From the NCBI GenBank assembly GCA_049724395.1, contig JAUGWO010000265.1, forward strand, positions 1 to 36,104: a stretch of 36,104 nt of DNA. The letters are read 5' to 3'. The notes beneath the pieces are model-generated. The model did not search any database. It had not been told where the DNA came from and was given only the letters and a program-made list of their open reading frames with translations. Shown piece after piece: positions 22,976 through 33,113 of this stretch. Source of the stretch: Spongospora subterranea f. sp. subterranea (Eukaryota; Endomyxa: Phytomyxea; Phytomyxea; Plasmodiophorida). Position 1 is the first letter of the stretch; each line of letters begins with the position of its first letter. A program made the translations under genes and the position numbers.

Positions 22976-23677
22976 TCAAAACGCTGGAGCATTAAGGGCA
23001 TCCGGCAACCTCTCTATGGAATATTTATGGGCTTGGATATACATAATCGGGGTTCCCGGAACCTTCCGTATTCGGCGCTTCAAATCTTTATCGCATGTTG
23101 CCACGATATAGCATTTGTGCTGTTCAGCACGTGCCACCAGACAATCATCAGCGTATGTCCCTTTGTGCTGGCATGGAAGACGTTGAAATCGTGGATCTTT
23201 AGCTACTCTGAAGCATGAATGATCACCGATCGATATTAGAGTAATCAATGTCGGAAGTCAATACCTTAACGCTAAACGATACTTTGGCCCAAGTTTTTCT
23301 AATTCTGCCATAACGCAATCGGTGATGCAAGGTGTGCATTTGGCTAATAGGCAGTCCATCATTCCCTTGACCATATCTAGTCGATTTTGAATCGATGCGT
23401 TAATGAAGTTCGTATCGATCAGGATGTGATAAGGAGGACCTGATAGACATGAAACTTCATTTTCCGTCCAGTGATCCAGTGATCAATACAATCCATTGAT
23501 ACCGAGGGAGGTGTTATATTTGAAAAACATGGCTCTAGATACTTGCTCGACTCGCTGGACTTTCTCCGGTTTTAGCTCTTTCTCCTTTTTAGCGATATTC
23601 GCCTTCAGACGAGCATCGCTCGGAGTCAGCATACGCTTAACTTGCGCGAACTTACGCGTCCGCTTTGCTTTCCCCAT
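22976..23677 (-). CDS. FCF1: FCF1/UTP24, PIN-domain nuclease of the small-subunit processome
   Basis: Nucleolar endonuclease of the SSU processome; in yeast and human it is implicated in cleaving pre-rRNA at the early 5' sites (A1/A2). Three exons, 23677-23503, 23439-23265 and 23207-22976, join in phase to give 193 aa (family about 190-200). The N-terminus is the basic [17 protein letters not shown] typical of FCF1, followed by [20 protein letters not shown]. The PIN acidic residues are present in LIDTNF, CVMAEL, YADDCLV and CDKDLKRR, and the family ending [14 protein letters not shown] is intact. Introns are 63 and 57 bp. It converges on fimbrin, with 120 bp between the stop codons. Confidence 0.96.
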
Positions 23678-24286
23678 CCTGATAGAATACGGGGAAATGC
23701 AATCTACAGAGCAGAATGTGTTTTGCTATGAGTTGAATTCGACTTTCAACCTTCGCGTCAAAACTACACTGCCTAGCCGGATACACCGTCACGGGCTTTT
23801 CCGAACTCCGTCACGGAGACTCTCGTCATTAGATAAAAACAACATATTCTAACAATAATAACTGAGTTATTCGCGTTGCATCGAAAATAATGGACCGAAT
23901 TGAGTTTGCGGTAAAATGGATTGGCTGATTCAGGCCGAGCCTAAGAAGCACGCATCATCTGCTTTAAATATTATTCAGCAATATTTGCATTGAATGACAA
24001 ATCAGATGAAAAGGTATGATGTTTGATCAGAACAAGTACAATTGATGGGCTTACGAAGTTCGGTGAGGGTTTCCTTAAAAAAATGGTTTTCTGCCAAGCG
24101 TAATTCAAAGGATGTTCTGAACTTGGTAGACGCCCTCCACAAACTCATCTCCCTGACTTTGTTCCAATGGAGCTGTTAAGTGCTGGCGGAAAAACGAGGA
24201 AAGCTCGTGACCTATTTTGCTCTCACAAGGGGGAACCGATAATTCGGTGGAATAATTTATTTTCGCTAATAGTCAAACGGCACAAA
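23678..24286. other. No gene resolved; scattered open pieces on the plus strand
   Basis: Plus-strand pieces around 23890-24165 look faintly protein-like (for example KDVLNLVDALHKLISL near 24110-24160), but I found no splice pattern that joins them, and no family is recognised. The region must also carry the FCF1 promoter. Confidence 0.3.
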
Positions 24287-25043
24287 TTAGTTGATTCGCA
24301 TATTGGGCTTGTGCGCCACCGGTTTCTTAGCATTGAAGAACAAAAACACGGCTGATGGTTGTTCGTAGACCGAAACGGGCGAGTAAAATTGGAGGAAATA
24401 CAGGACCTGGACGCGACGATCGTTCGGATCCATATTGGCCGGTAGACCTTTCTTGGATTTCACGACGGCGTGCATTTGCCCATGCTGGAATGATCCCTGA
24501 GCTTCCCATCCATGGATCTCATCGTTGTGTTCAACTCCCGTGTGCTTATCAGTCGGAGCTGGGGTCGCGCCGCTCGTCACAGCTGGCGCTAGTGTTGCGT
24601 TGACCGATGACATGATCGGGACTGTAGTCTGATTAAGACCAGTTGCCGGGGCAGCTGTCTGGATTGCAACAATCGTCGGGGCTGTCGTCTGGGCAATCGC
24701 CGGGACGGTCGTCTGAGTTTGAGGAGTCGCCGGGGTTGTCGCTCTGGTTTTGAGCACCAGCCGCAACCGACGACTGAGTGGTCGTCGTCGTGGTTTGAGT
24801 CGGCGCTGCAGTCGTTGGAGATAATGTAGGGGAGGATGTGGTCGCGATCGGGGCCGTAGTAGCAGTGCTGGTTGTAATAGGTGGCGTTGTTGTGGGAAAA
24901 CATGGACCAAGCTCATCATATGGGCTGAGGTTTTCCAACTTGATGGGGATCGTTTGTCCTTGACGGCAGACGATCAACTCAAGGCCCTGAACATATGATC
25001 CTAGTAGTATCATCATCATCATGTAGTTCGCCATGTTCGCCAT
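24287..25043 (-). CDS. Secreted Thr/Pro/Ala-rich (mucin-like) protein, unknown function
   Basis: Starts with a signal peptide (MANMANYMMMMILLGSYVQG), then a short ordered part (LELIVCRQGQTIPIKLENLS), a Thr/Ser/Pro-rich stalk of roughly 130 residues suited to O-glycosylation, and a C-terminal part of about 80 residues (DEIHGWEAQGSFQHGQMHAV) without a transmembrane segment or GPI-type tail. The frame changes by one base at an A run (plus-strand T run 24748-24751). After it, the minus-2 frame keeps the same TTVP-rich composition down to a TAA at 24287, so I take that as the true continuation. The alternative without the change ends near 24633 in a Cys/Asp-rich tail. I do not recognise the family. 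A secreted or surface role is inferred from the signal peptide and stalk. Confidence 0.55.
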
Positions 25044-25241
25044 TGTACGGTTGGAGTACCTCTCACCTTTATTAATTAAATAATTAATGACTACAAACAG
25101 ACGCTGAACGATGCGTCAATAAGGTTTAAAACTGTGAGTCAATAATGGCTAGGCGAAAAATATTGAGTCAACATTTGACCACTAGAAAACAATATGCAAT
25201 CTGATCGGTTTATCGGTGAGATATTCGGGTAAAAATTTAAA

Positions 25242-25830
25242 TTAATGAGGTTTGGGTACAAATCCATCAACTGCAAAATTCCTGGTAGCGGATGGTAGAC
25301 GAATGCGTATTCCATCCATATCTGGAGTTATTAATACTTGGCATCCTAATCTGGATGTCTCGGTTAACCCATAAGCCAGATCCAACCTGACTCGACATCA
25401 ATCAAGGAAGTGATGGGAAAACATTCGGGGCAAACTTACATGTCATTCTCCTCGTCGGATGGCTCTGGCAATGAATCGAACACTTTCTGTTCGAGTATAA
25501 CATGACATGTCGAGCAGGCTAATGACGCCTCACAAGCTCCTTCCAAATCGATATTGTTCGCATGAGCCGCGTCCAGTATATTCATTCCAACCTGCACTTT
25601 CGATGGAACCTCTTCACCGGATGGCTCAATCCATACGACATTAACCCTATTCAGATATGGGTCTATGGTGATTGATCAGTACAATCAACGAAATCCCACG
25701 TTTTTAAGCCCTTGATCTCGCTTTTCTGGGCGCTAGCTAGCGGTTTGGATGCACGAAAATACTGTCGGGGCACGAAATTTGCTCGCCTCAACAAAGACAA
25801 TCTTATGATGGTATTGGAGAAGGATTGCAT
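25242..25830 (-). CDS. Mitochondrial [2Fe-2S] ferredoxin (adrenodoxin/Yah1 type)
   Basis: Electron carrier of the mitochondrial matrix. It receives electrons from ferredoxin reductase and supplies Fe-S cluster assembly, and in some lineages heme A synthesis. Three exons, 25830-25700, 25646-25440 and 25386-25242, join in phase to give 160 aa. Residues 1-35 are basic and Ser-rich ([20 protein letters not shown]), a good mitochondrial presequence. The domain [12 protein letters not shown] follows, then the cluster ligands Cys82, Cys88, Cys91 and Cys128 in C-x5-C-x2-C-x36-C spacing ([12 protein letters not shown] and RLGCQV), the acidic interaction patch [12 protein letters not shown], and the ending [13 protein letters not shown], close to the Yah1/FDX2 ending. 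Both introns are 53 bp. The start is the ATG that gives the full presequence. FDX2 type is more likely than FDX1 from the ending. Confidence 0.95.
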
Positions 25831-27376
25831 GTGTCAGACATGCAATTTGGAAAAACCCAGAGGTCGTTTCGAGGAATGACTAATGGTCAATGGAGCAAGT
25901 TTGGCAGCTCGGCCTCTTCGGTAAACTGAACTGTCAGAGATGTGTATCTACAGCGCAACTGGGGTCTGTGCGGGCGCGCGTCTGGAAGGGACGTGAACGG
26001 AGGCCAGCGACCTACAGTCACGGGTGTATGTATGCGTTCATGAGTGACTGCGGAACTTGGAGAAAACTTCCAGATATTCCCATAAGGGAAATGAACATTG
26101 ATAATAATTATAGACCGACTCGATTACCAAAGGGATAGGAGTCGCTAATTGATCCGAGATTTTCTGAATATACAGGGCCCAGAGATGGAAGGATTACGGA
26201 ACGCCATGGGTTTATCACCTCAGAGAAGGTCGACGTTTGAACTTGGAGGAGATGGTTGCTGTAAACTCTCATATCAACAGGTTCCAACTCATACCAAATC
26301 CCGTTCATTGCAAAATTTAATCCACGAACCTCACAGCGTATAATCGGGTTTTTAGTCTGTTTCGTAGTCGGTTGGCTCATCGCCATGTTAAGTTTCTTAT
26401 CACTACCCACAATCGCCCTTAATCCCGCCAAGTTCGCCGTTTTCTACACATTGGGTCAGATATGCGCCCTTTGTAGTACATTTTTCTTGCTTGGACCGAA
26501 ACGACAGTTTCAATCCATGACAGCTTCTCACAGATGGTAGCCATCATCGTTCCTCTGAAATCAAATTCACCCAACCTGTCGTAACGGTTGTTTGTCATCA
26601 TAGGCTTGCCGCGTTGATCTATGTCATCTTCATAATCTTAACTCTAGTCTGTGCATTGCGAAATCCGCCTCAGATTTTACTAGTCGTTCTTTGTGTAATT
26701 TGTCAATTCATGGCTGCGGTCTGGTATTCTCTCTCGTTTATCCCGTATGCTCGTCAAGCGATTATCTCCTGTCTTGGCGTATAGTTCCACATAATACAGT
26801 ATTTATCTGAGTGTTCGGCATGATGAGGCTTTCATCAAATGACTGATACACAAAAGTCCATCGCTTGACAAGTGCCACAATGTGATTCCGTCGAATCGCT
26901 TATGTGGTTGTGTCGAACGGCACGCGGGTGGTGACCCGGTCGAATTATTGCACGAAAGGGCTCATCATCAATCACCTTATAGCGTCGCTTTAACTCTACC
27001 ATAGTTTCCCTATTTTTCGGTCTAGAATAGATCAACAAATCTCTCAGAAGTGATGATTTGAACTCTGATTATTGTGAGTCGCCTAAAGTATTTTGTCGAT
27101 GCGATTCTCTCCTTAATTGTGACACTGTCGCTGAAGAAGTGTTTGACGAATATGAATGTAAGAATGAGGTTTTATTTAACAACAACGCATTTACACGGGC
27201 GAATTGACTCAAGCTGCATAGAACTGTTTCACGTGTCGAGAACAGCACTTCTCTGAGTTAATCGGAATTTCTGGTGTGGCGTTTCAGCTGACGTCAGCAG
27301 TCTATACACAAATATGGAGCTTCAACATCTATACGATGTAATCTTACTCAAAACCGCGAATCCCCTTTCGGGCAAC
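25831..27376. other. Accessory stretch without recognisable genes
   Basis: Open frames of 60-107 codons exist on both strands (the longest is 26108-26431, minus), but none shows a known motif and none joins to a neighbour in phase. Base composition is similar to the flanks. It begins the transposon-rich part of the window and may hold decayed mobile DNA. Confidence 0.4.
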
Positions 27377-27473
27377 TGGGTCTCGAAAGCAGGGTGGGCA
27401 CACGAAAACACTTCCAAGGACACAGAAGGTTTTTCTTCGTAGAGTAGAAGCTCGTGACGTTGCAAAAGGTGTT
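27377..27473 (-). repeat. Inverted repeat, left arm (pairs with 27526-27610)
   Basis: Its reverse complement aligns with 27526-27610 over the whole length, with scattered substitutions and small gaps (about one change in eight). The shared blocks include GAGCAGGGTGGGCACACGAA in sense form and TTCGTAGAGTAGAAG. Confidence 0.9.
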
Positions 27474-27525
27474 CTATTCCTGAATACCCCACAAGGCCAG
27501 GATTAGGGTGGTCGCCAATTCATCA

Positions 27526-27610
27526 AACACCTTTTACGACGTCAAGAACTTCTACTCTACGAAGAATAACCTTGGAGTGTTTCGTGTGCCCACCCTGCTC
27601 TCGAGGCCCA
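27526..27610 (+). repeat. Inverted repeat, right arm (pairs with 27377-27473)
   Basis: Together with the left arm it forms a fold-back of 85-97 bp arms around a 52-bp loop (27474-27525). The right arm continues into an open frame, 27508-27933, in which the arm encodes FYSTKNNLGVFRVPTLLSRP; no family is recognised. Confidence 0.9.
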
Positions 27611-29180
27611 GTCCTCGGAAACACGCGCCTTTGCCCGCTAAACCTGGGCGGCCGGCCACCTGGCCTGGATCTAAAAGAGTAGCGACCTCTGTCATATTTT
27701 CAGATAACCCCGATTGTGTCTATCTAAAACTTGTGTCGGATTCAGATAAGGTCAACAGAGCGCGTGGCAATGGATTGTTGTGCAGAACCGAGACATTACA
27801 AGATCTTGTGGGCTCCAAGTCTCCACAATACCGGGACTTAGGCGGCAGAACAGCTTGTGTATACGATCGCATACGTTTCGTAGCTATGTTCGCGTTGAGA
27901 AGAATCAGTTCCTTATGGCTCGAAAACAGTTGATCGTTGTTTTTACATTCTGGATAAAGAAGGAGGCGATCGCTCAAACTCATTCGCCATTGTATGTCGA
28001 TTCTGCGAGTCGACGACACAGCATAGCCAGAGCGTCGATAATATTTGTCCTGTCGATCGGGCGCGTTTCTAATCTAAAAGATGAGAGGATCAGCCAGGTG
28101 ATGCAGCTAAAATGGACCGAAATTTCACCAACGCTGTTGAGATTCTGCTCTTCGTCTTCCAGATATTGTAGAAACGCACCGGGTCGACTCGCAGATTCGA
28201 TTAGACTGACTACAATGGCGAATGAATCTGGGCGGTCACGTTTAGAATTGTAAACAAAGAGATCAACTGAATTTACGAAGCCCATCAGCACCTATTTTTT
28301 TTTCAACGAGAACATAGCTACGAACCGATTGTAATCGTATACAGACGCTGTTCTCGCCAAAGGCGCCCCTTTATCTGGGCATTTTTTATGGAGCCCAAGC
28401 AGTATACCTGCAGATTAATCAGCGGAGAATCCGGTCAAATTTTCACGAAAGTCTTCAACGATCTCTCATTAGTATGTTGAGGTTAGGCAACATCATATCA
28501 CGATACTGTCCATCAGTGACATTTTGGAACAGCTCGAACCAATGGACGACACATTCAAGGGCAAGTCTATCTATGGGCATCCCCAATATGGGTGTTCAAT
28601 CTTACGTGCTGTCCATTCAGTTATCCCGAGCCGGGATGCAGGGCAATAAGCTTTGTGAAGAAAACGGTTTGAATGGAGCTAACACTTTGTGAGCCTACCG
28701 TCGCATACGTCAACAAACAAAAACGTTCGCCAGTTTACGATCGCTAGAGCTTTTCTGGTGGTTAACTAACACACACTGTTGTTTGCAACCGACCGGATGT
28801 TTTTTTGGCATTCTACCTCCAAGTCTGGAGAAGCACAACTACTAATCAATAAATCCGTGTTTTATAAACGGCGATGAACACTCCCTTTCGTTCAGGGTCA
28901 GAACAGTCATCCAGCTGTAGTGGCCCAACGCAAAAACAACAACATGTAATTGAGCAAAGTTCGTTAAAGGCGACGGTAACTAGAACCTTTCGAGTAAAGC
29001 TCAAAATCGCAATTGGTTGATTTTATGGTTGAGACATTCCTCTATCCTGAAGCGATTCCTGATCTTGATATGATTAAATCGCCGACCGCAATCCGACGAC
29101 GATCAATACCGGATCGCGACCCCACTGAATATGATGGCGCCAGGACCATAATTCAATCATGGGCCTCCGATAACGTCGGT
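27611..29180. other. Accessory stretch without recognisable genes
   Basis: Two frames are worth recording. The plus frame 27508-27933 (141 codons) enters from the palindrome, and the minus frame 27980-28291 is an unrecognised 103-aa protein (MLMGFVNSVDLFVYN at its start). They overlap antisense, so at most one is real. A TTTTTTTTT run lies near 28295. Confidence 0.4.
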
Positions 29181-30330
29181 CTCGACTGGAGCTTATGAAA
29201 CCACTCAAGGCTGATGAATTTGTGTAAAATACAGAACGATGATATCTCTACGCGCTCGTCGGGAATCGCAGCAGAATTTTATGAGGATACGATTTCATTC
29301 AACGATGACGCATTTGACGTGAAAGCTCAACGATTCATTCGCTGAGTCGCTCGTGCCCCTTAGGACGCTTCGTCGAACACGGCCAGTTTTCCACAAGTCA
29401 TCGGTAGCGTCCTGAGCGTCTCCATGACCACCTCGATTATGCCCCGTGCTTCGCTAGCAGTCATCATCGGATTGGTCATGTCGCAGATCACGACGGTTCC
29501 ACTTTTTACCTCAAATCGACACCATCTCGAAAGTTGGTGTTTTTTTCCGTTTCCAAGATGGTCGACTCATTGAACCGCAATCGCAAAGTTAACGGTGCCA
29601 GCGGGCATACATTCTAGCGCCGCTATTTGTTCGTTGAACGAACCGAAAGTCGGGTATTCTCCTACCTTCTGTAACTTCATGAGGATATCTAGGTGGGGGC
29701 GCCGAGATACATCGGAGGACGTTCAACCGTATCGACTTCCATCAACGCCAATAAAATTTCGGAAGCCACATTGCGCCACCTGGATCATTCATCAACAGTT
29801 TGTCGACAGAATTAGGAGCCGGCAACAATTGCTTGAGCCAATATTCGACGAACTGTGCAATTCGGTCAATCGCGATAGGAACTGAGTTGTCGCGTGTAAG
29901 ACGTGGAGCTAACGAGAACAACGAGCTGTTCGACGACCGGGACAGAAGGCATGGTTCGCGATGGATGGGTTGGTGTTGGCGAACTCACAATAGCTGTCTT
30001 GATCGGTGCCGTAGTGGAATACCAGAGCAGCGCAGGGTTTGGATGAACAAACAACAGGAGGGCAATCAATCAGGAACGACTCCAATATTGTCAAACAAAG
30101 TATGGGATTTACCCGAGGCTCCGGAACCCCAATAGCAATCGCTGTGAACGGGGCCCTCGTCTTCAAGAATATTGGTTCCAAGTTCGGCGTTGAACCCAAC
30201 AAACCGAAATCGAGCTCGTTCGCGTTGGATGCGACCGCGAGTACTGTTGGTCTCCCTGCAGATTGCTGTCGGACTTGACAAATGAGAAGAACCGAGGCCA
30301 ATACGCATCAGGTAGAGCGTGGTGGTGAAC
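29180..30330 (-). pseudogene. Decayed HerA/FtsK-like P-loop ATPase
   Basis: Read on the minus strand in several frames, the segment preserves in order a P-loop region near 30140 (GSGASGKSHTL), ALVFHYGT, a strand like LVVLVSSTSY, a helix like ILMKLQKVGEYPTFGSFNEQ, a Walker B-type end (GTVVICDMTNPMMTASEA, then GKLAVFDEA near 29365) and finally FCILHKFISLEWFHKL near 29200. This order resembles the large HerA/FtsK-like ATPases with a DEAHKY Walker B motif that occur as multi-copy families in fungi; that recollection is from memory. It is dead, with several breaks. It could be a host paralogue or a passenger of a mobile element. No element ends were identified. Confidence 0.45.
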
Positions 30331-31363
30331 ACAGTTTCGGTATGATTTCAACTTCAGATTGCTGGTTTGCATATTCTTCACTAGACTAGGCGTTATCTCC
30401 ATAATCTCATTTCTAATAGCACTTTCGGAACCGATTGTTGAGGCAACCAACGTCTCATTGTCGCGGTTCACCTGTTTTGTATAGTTCTGCTGGCCGATTT
30501 CAGTAGACCAAAGTTCGTAGAGGAAAACCTATGGTTCTTCTTCTGGTATACTGAATGGATTTCTAATAGTGCAGCTTTAGCCAAATTCGCGGCCCGATAT
30601 CCATCTGATGGTGCAGTACGATCGCATTCAGACTGTGCCATTATACCAAATTCGCGGCCCGATCCCTTGCTGATTGTGCACGGCTTGTTCTTTCAGGTTC
30701 GCGCACTTGAAGGTGTCGGTATTCGACGAATTTTCGAAGGACCTGTTTGGCTTCGTCAATCTGCGTAATAGAGATACTCCGACTGTTGAAATCTGAGAAT
30801 GCGATGCATTTCAAATTCTCTCGGAAGCATTCTCTTCCGCCGTCATCGGCTCTTCGTCATCGGCGGTACAGCATCGGCAACAGTCTCGGCGTTCACAGCC
30901 AGGCTCATTGACGATTTTCGGCGGTCTGTTACCCTTGTTATGGAATGCACGCAGCAGGGTACAATATAACAAACGTCGGTCCAAACGCAACAGCTCCGGT
31001 TCCATATACAAGGTATGGCTAGTCTGTCAGCACAGAAGGCAAACAAGCTATCTGGTGACGATCATTGCTCCAATGGTTTATTTCTGACGATGGGAATCCC
31101 GTGTTCTCATATGATGAAAGAACTTAAAAGATTTTCACTGTCATTGGTGTGATGAACCCAGTTCACGCAACCCCCACTTTTTCCTGAGTTCCACTCCTGT
31201 AGTAACTACCAGAACTACTATGCCGAACACCCGGAGCACACCGTGTTTGGTAAAAGGCCTGGATCGAATAAACATTATCGAATCTAGTGTAAGACCTAGA
31301 ACAGGCGGAGCTGGGAGCTAGTCTACGAATGCAGGCGAACAAGTGTAGCAAGAACCGATCAAA
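30331..31363. other. No gene recognised
   Basis: Only short frames occur. An 18-bp direct repeat (CCAAATTCGCGGCCCGAT) is found at 30581-30598 and again at 30646-30663, 65 bp apart. Confidence 0.5.
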
Positions 31364-31475
31364 ATTGCGACATCATCCTTGTGAATGCGCCATTATGTGG
31401 GTACAACACTTTGTGAAAGATCGCTGTATTATAATTCATGATGGGAATCATGAACATAAAATACCTCACGTCAAG
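31364..31475 (+). repeat. Inverted repeat, left arm (pairs with 31813-31924)
   Basis: This 112-bp segment is the reverse complement of 31813-31924 with two differences. On the plus strand it encodes CAIMWVQHFVKDRC and GNHEHKIPHVK, the same MULE zinc-finger end that the other arm encodes on the minus strand. Confidence 0.95.
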
Positions 31476-32438
31476 GCCCGTCCATCCACGTAAAAAGGAC
31501 AGGCACCCATCGCCTAATTAGCGTGCAATAAACTGCCGAAGTCATCAAGTACCCGTTCTTGAAAAACGAGTACGTGACGTCCGATACGCAGCCACCGATC
31601 TGACGCCCCGTACCTGGCATGGTTATTCCCATTTCTTTCAAAATGGAGCGGCGGAAATATCCCAGCCTGTCTCGGTTCACGAATGAACTCGAAAGAAGAC
31701 GAACCGACTCTGCGTTCGTTCCTGGAGTAGGGACTAACAATTGCTGTGCGGTCCTTCTTGGAGCTGCCATGACAATGTCCTTCAACGCCTGCTTCCCGTA
31801 GTGGTCGGGTTTCTTGACGTGAGGTATTTTATGTTCATGATTCCCATTATGAATTATAATACAGCGATCTTTCACAAAGTGTTGTACCCACATAATGGCG
31901 CATTCACAAGGGTGATGTCGCAATTCCATCGAACAAACAGGGCAGCTACAGCAGGACATTGAGATGAGGTCTCATAGCAGATGTAATCACACTTACATGC
32001 CAGTTACCCTTGTCGGGTAGTTCTGGTTTGGCCGCATGCGAACCGCACAATCACCATTGGTACACAATAACACCCCACACCACCTCTTGTAGGTTACCCA
32101 AATTCCTTTCGGGTTTTCCCCAACAGGAATATAATTCGATCGAGTACAACGCCATTGCCAGTGGCTGAACCGGGACATTAGGTTGGGTTTGACAGACATT
32201 GACTCAAACCGGTAACAACAGTTGCCATTGATAGCAAACGGAACTTTATCAGCATCGGGTAGATGCTGATCTGCATCAGGTGGAAAGAATTCGAACTGCT
32301 TGATGTTGAACTCGTGAATATCCCACACCTTTCGACTTTTTGTTCCCCGCATTGAGCACGAAATACAATTATGATGGGAAGCAAAGAACCCAATTCAACT
32401 AAACAGGCCGATCGAAACAGTACATAGTACAGTTGCAC
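31471..32438 (-). pseudogene. Mutator-like (MULE) transposase N-terminal remnant with FLYWCH-like zinc finger
   Basis: On the minus strand the frame 32352-31993 gives an FLYWCH-like start (CCYRFESMS, then WQWRCTR and GVLLC). The frame 31959-31471 (163 codons) continues with NGNHEHKIPHVKKPDHYGKQ, ALKDIVMAAPRRTAQQL and a VNRDRLGYFRRSILKEMGI stretch, followed by a SAVYCTLI-like piece. This order (Cys/His finger, linker, then the region leading to the DDE core) is that of MULE transposases. The two frames are offset, and the catalytic DDE core is missing after 31471, so this is a fragment. Upstream on the minus strand a 34-bp sequence is duplicated in tandem at 32519-32588. Confidence 0.6.
31813..31924 (-). 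repeat. Inverted repeat, right arm (pairs with 31364-31475)
   Basis: Exactly the same length as the left arm (112 bp), with two differences. It lies inside the MULE open frame; the 337 bp between the arms continue that frame. Confidence 0.95.
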
Positions 32439-32518
32439 TGGATGAGCATCTTGTGCATATTGAGGTCGCCGGTAATATCCAATGATGAACGAAGGAGGGT
32501 TTTTGTCCTAGAAAGGGT

Positions 32519-32590
32519 GTAACCATACCATAAACTGTGTACGTTCAACGACCGGTAACCATACCATAAACTGTGTACGTTCAACGACGT
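32519..32590. repeat. Two tandem copies of a 36-bp unit
   Basis: The 34-bp phrase starting GTAACCATACCATAAACTGT is present at 32519-32552 and 32555-32588, period 36 bp. The copies are identical, so the duplication is recent. On the minus strand it gives a duplicated SLNVHSLWYGY peptide in the frame 32650-32399. Confidence 0.9.
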
Positions 32591-32710
32591 TCTGATGTCA
32601 CTAACGGCCTGCTTGTGATGCTGAAGGAATAAATGAAATAATTTCTCCAACGCAAATCTTCAAATTCTCTTCTTGAGCTTGCGAAGGTCCCGATTGATCC
32701 GATAGGTTAA

Positions 32711-32969
32711 TCTGGCCAGCGAAGTAAGCCAGTGATTTCAATATCTTGGTATGAGCAGAGAATTCACTGGCTTGATTCACTGGCTCAGAAAGGGCCTACA
32801 GAAAACACTGGCCACACTAACTGGCCAAGAAACTGCGGCCAGTTAGTGCGGCCAGTGTTTTCTGTAGGCCGCTGGTAGTGTGTGAATTAACCGGCCGCAT
32901 TCACTGGCCTGATTGATCAAAAGTAGGCCAGCGATTGCGGCCAGTTAATTCACACCCTAACTAGGGTGT
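32711..32969. repeat. Cluster of four hairpins built on a GGCCAG / CACTGGC motif
   Basis: Four inverted repeats stand side by side: 32726-32735 with 32764-32773 (10-bp arms), 32793-32826 with 32837-32870 (34-bp arms, one mismatch, 10-nt loop), 32881-32909 with 32926-32954 (29-bp arms, about three mismatches), and 32952-32958 with 32963-32969 (7-bp arms). CTGGCC, GGCCAG, TCACTGG and CCAGTGA recur throughout in both orientations. The cluster ends 311 bp before the transposase start. It may be a nested MITE, a subterminal transposase-binding array or a transposon end. Confidence 0.85.
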
Positions 32970-33113
32970 ATTGTGGGTTTCATATATTTTGGGCTCCCAG
33001 TGCTAAATGAGCGTGGTTTTAAAAAAGTCCGAAGGGGGTCACCAAACTCCGAGCAAGGTTTTAGTTTGACCCCAGGTGGTTTTTAGTTTGACAGTTTGAC
33101 TGCCAAAATTGGT

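Noticed and set aside
23890-24355. Possible plus-strand gene with MDRIEFA start and KDVLNLVDAL piece
   Set aside because: Joining the pieces needs a 23-bp intron or unexplained frame changes. A Mo25-like resemblance was considered, but the match is too short.
24355-24603. Plus-strand 82-codon open frame
   Set aside because: It is antisense to the Thr-rich secreted protein and has no motif.
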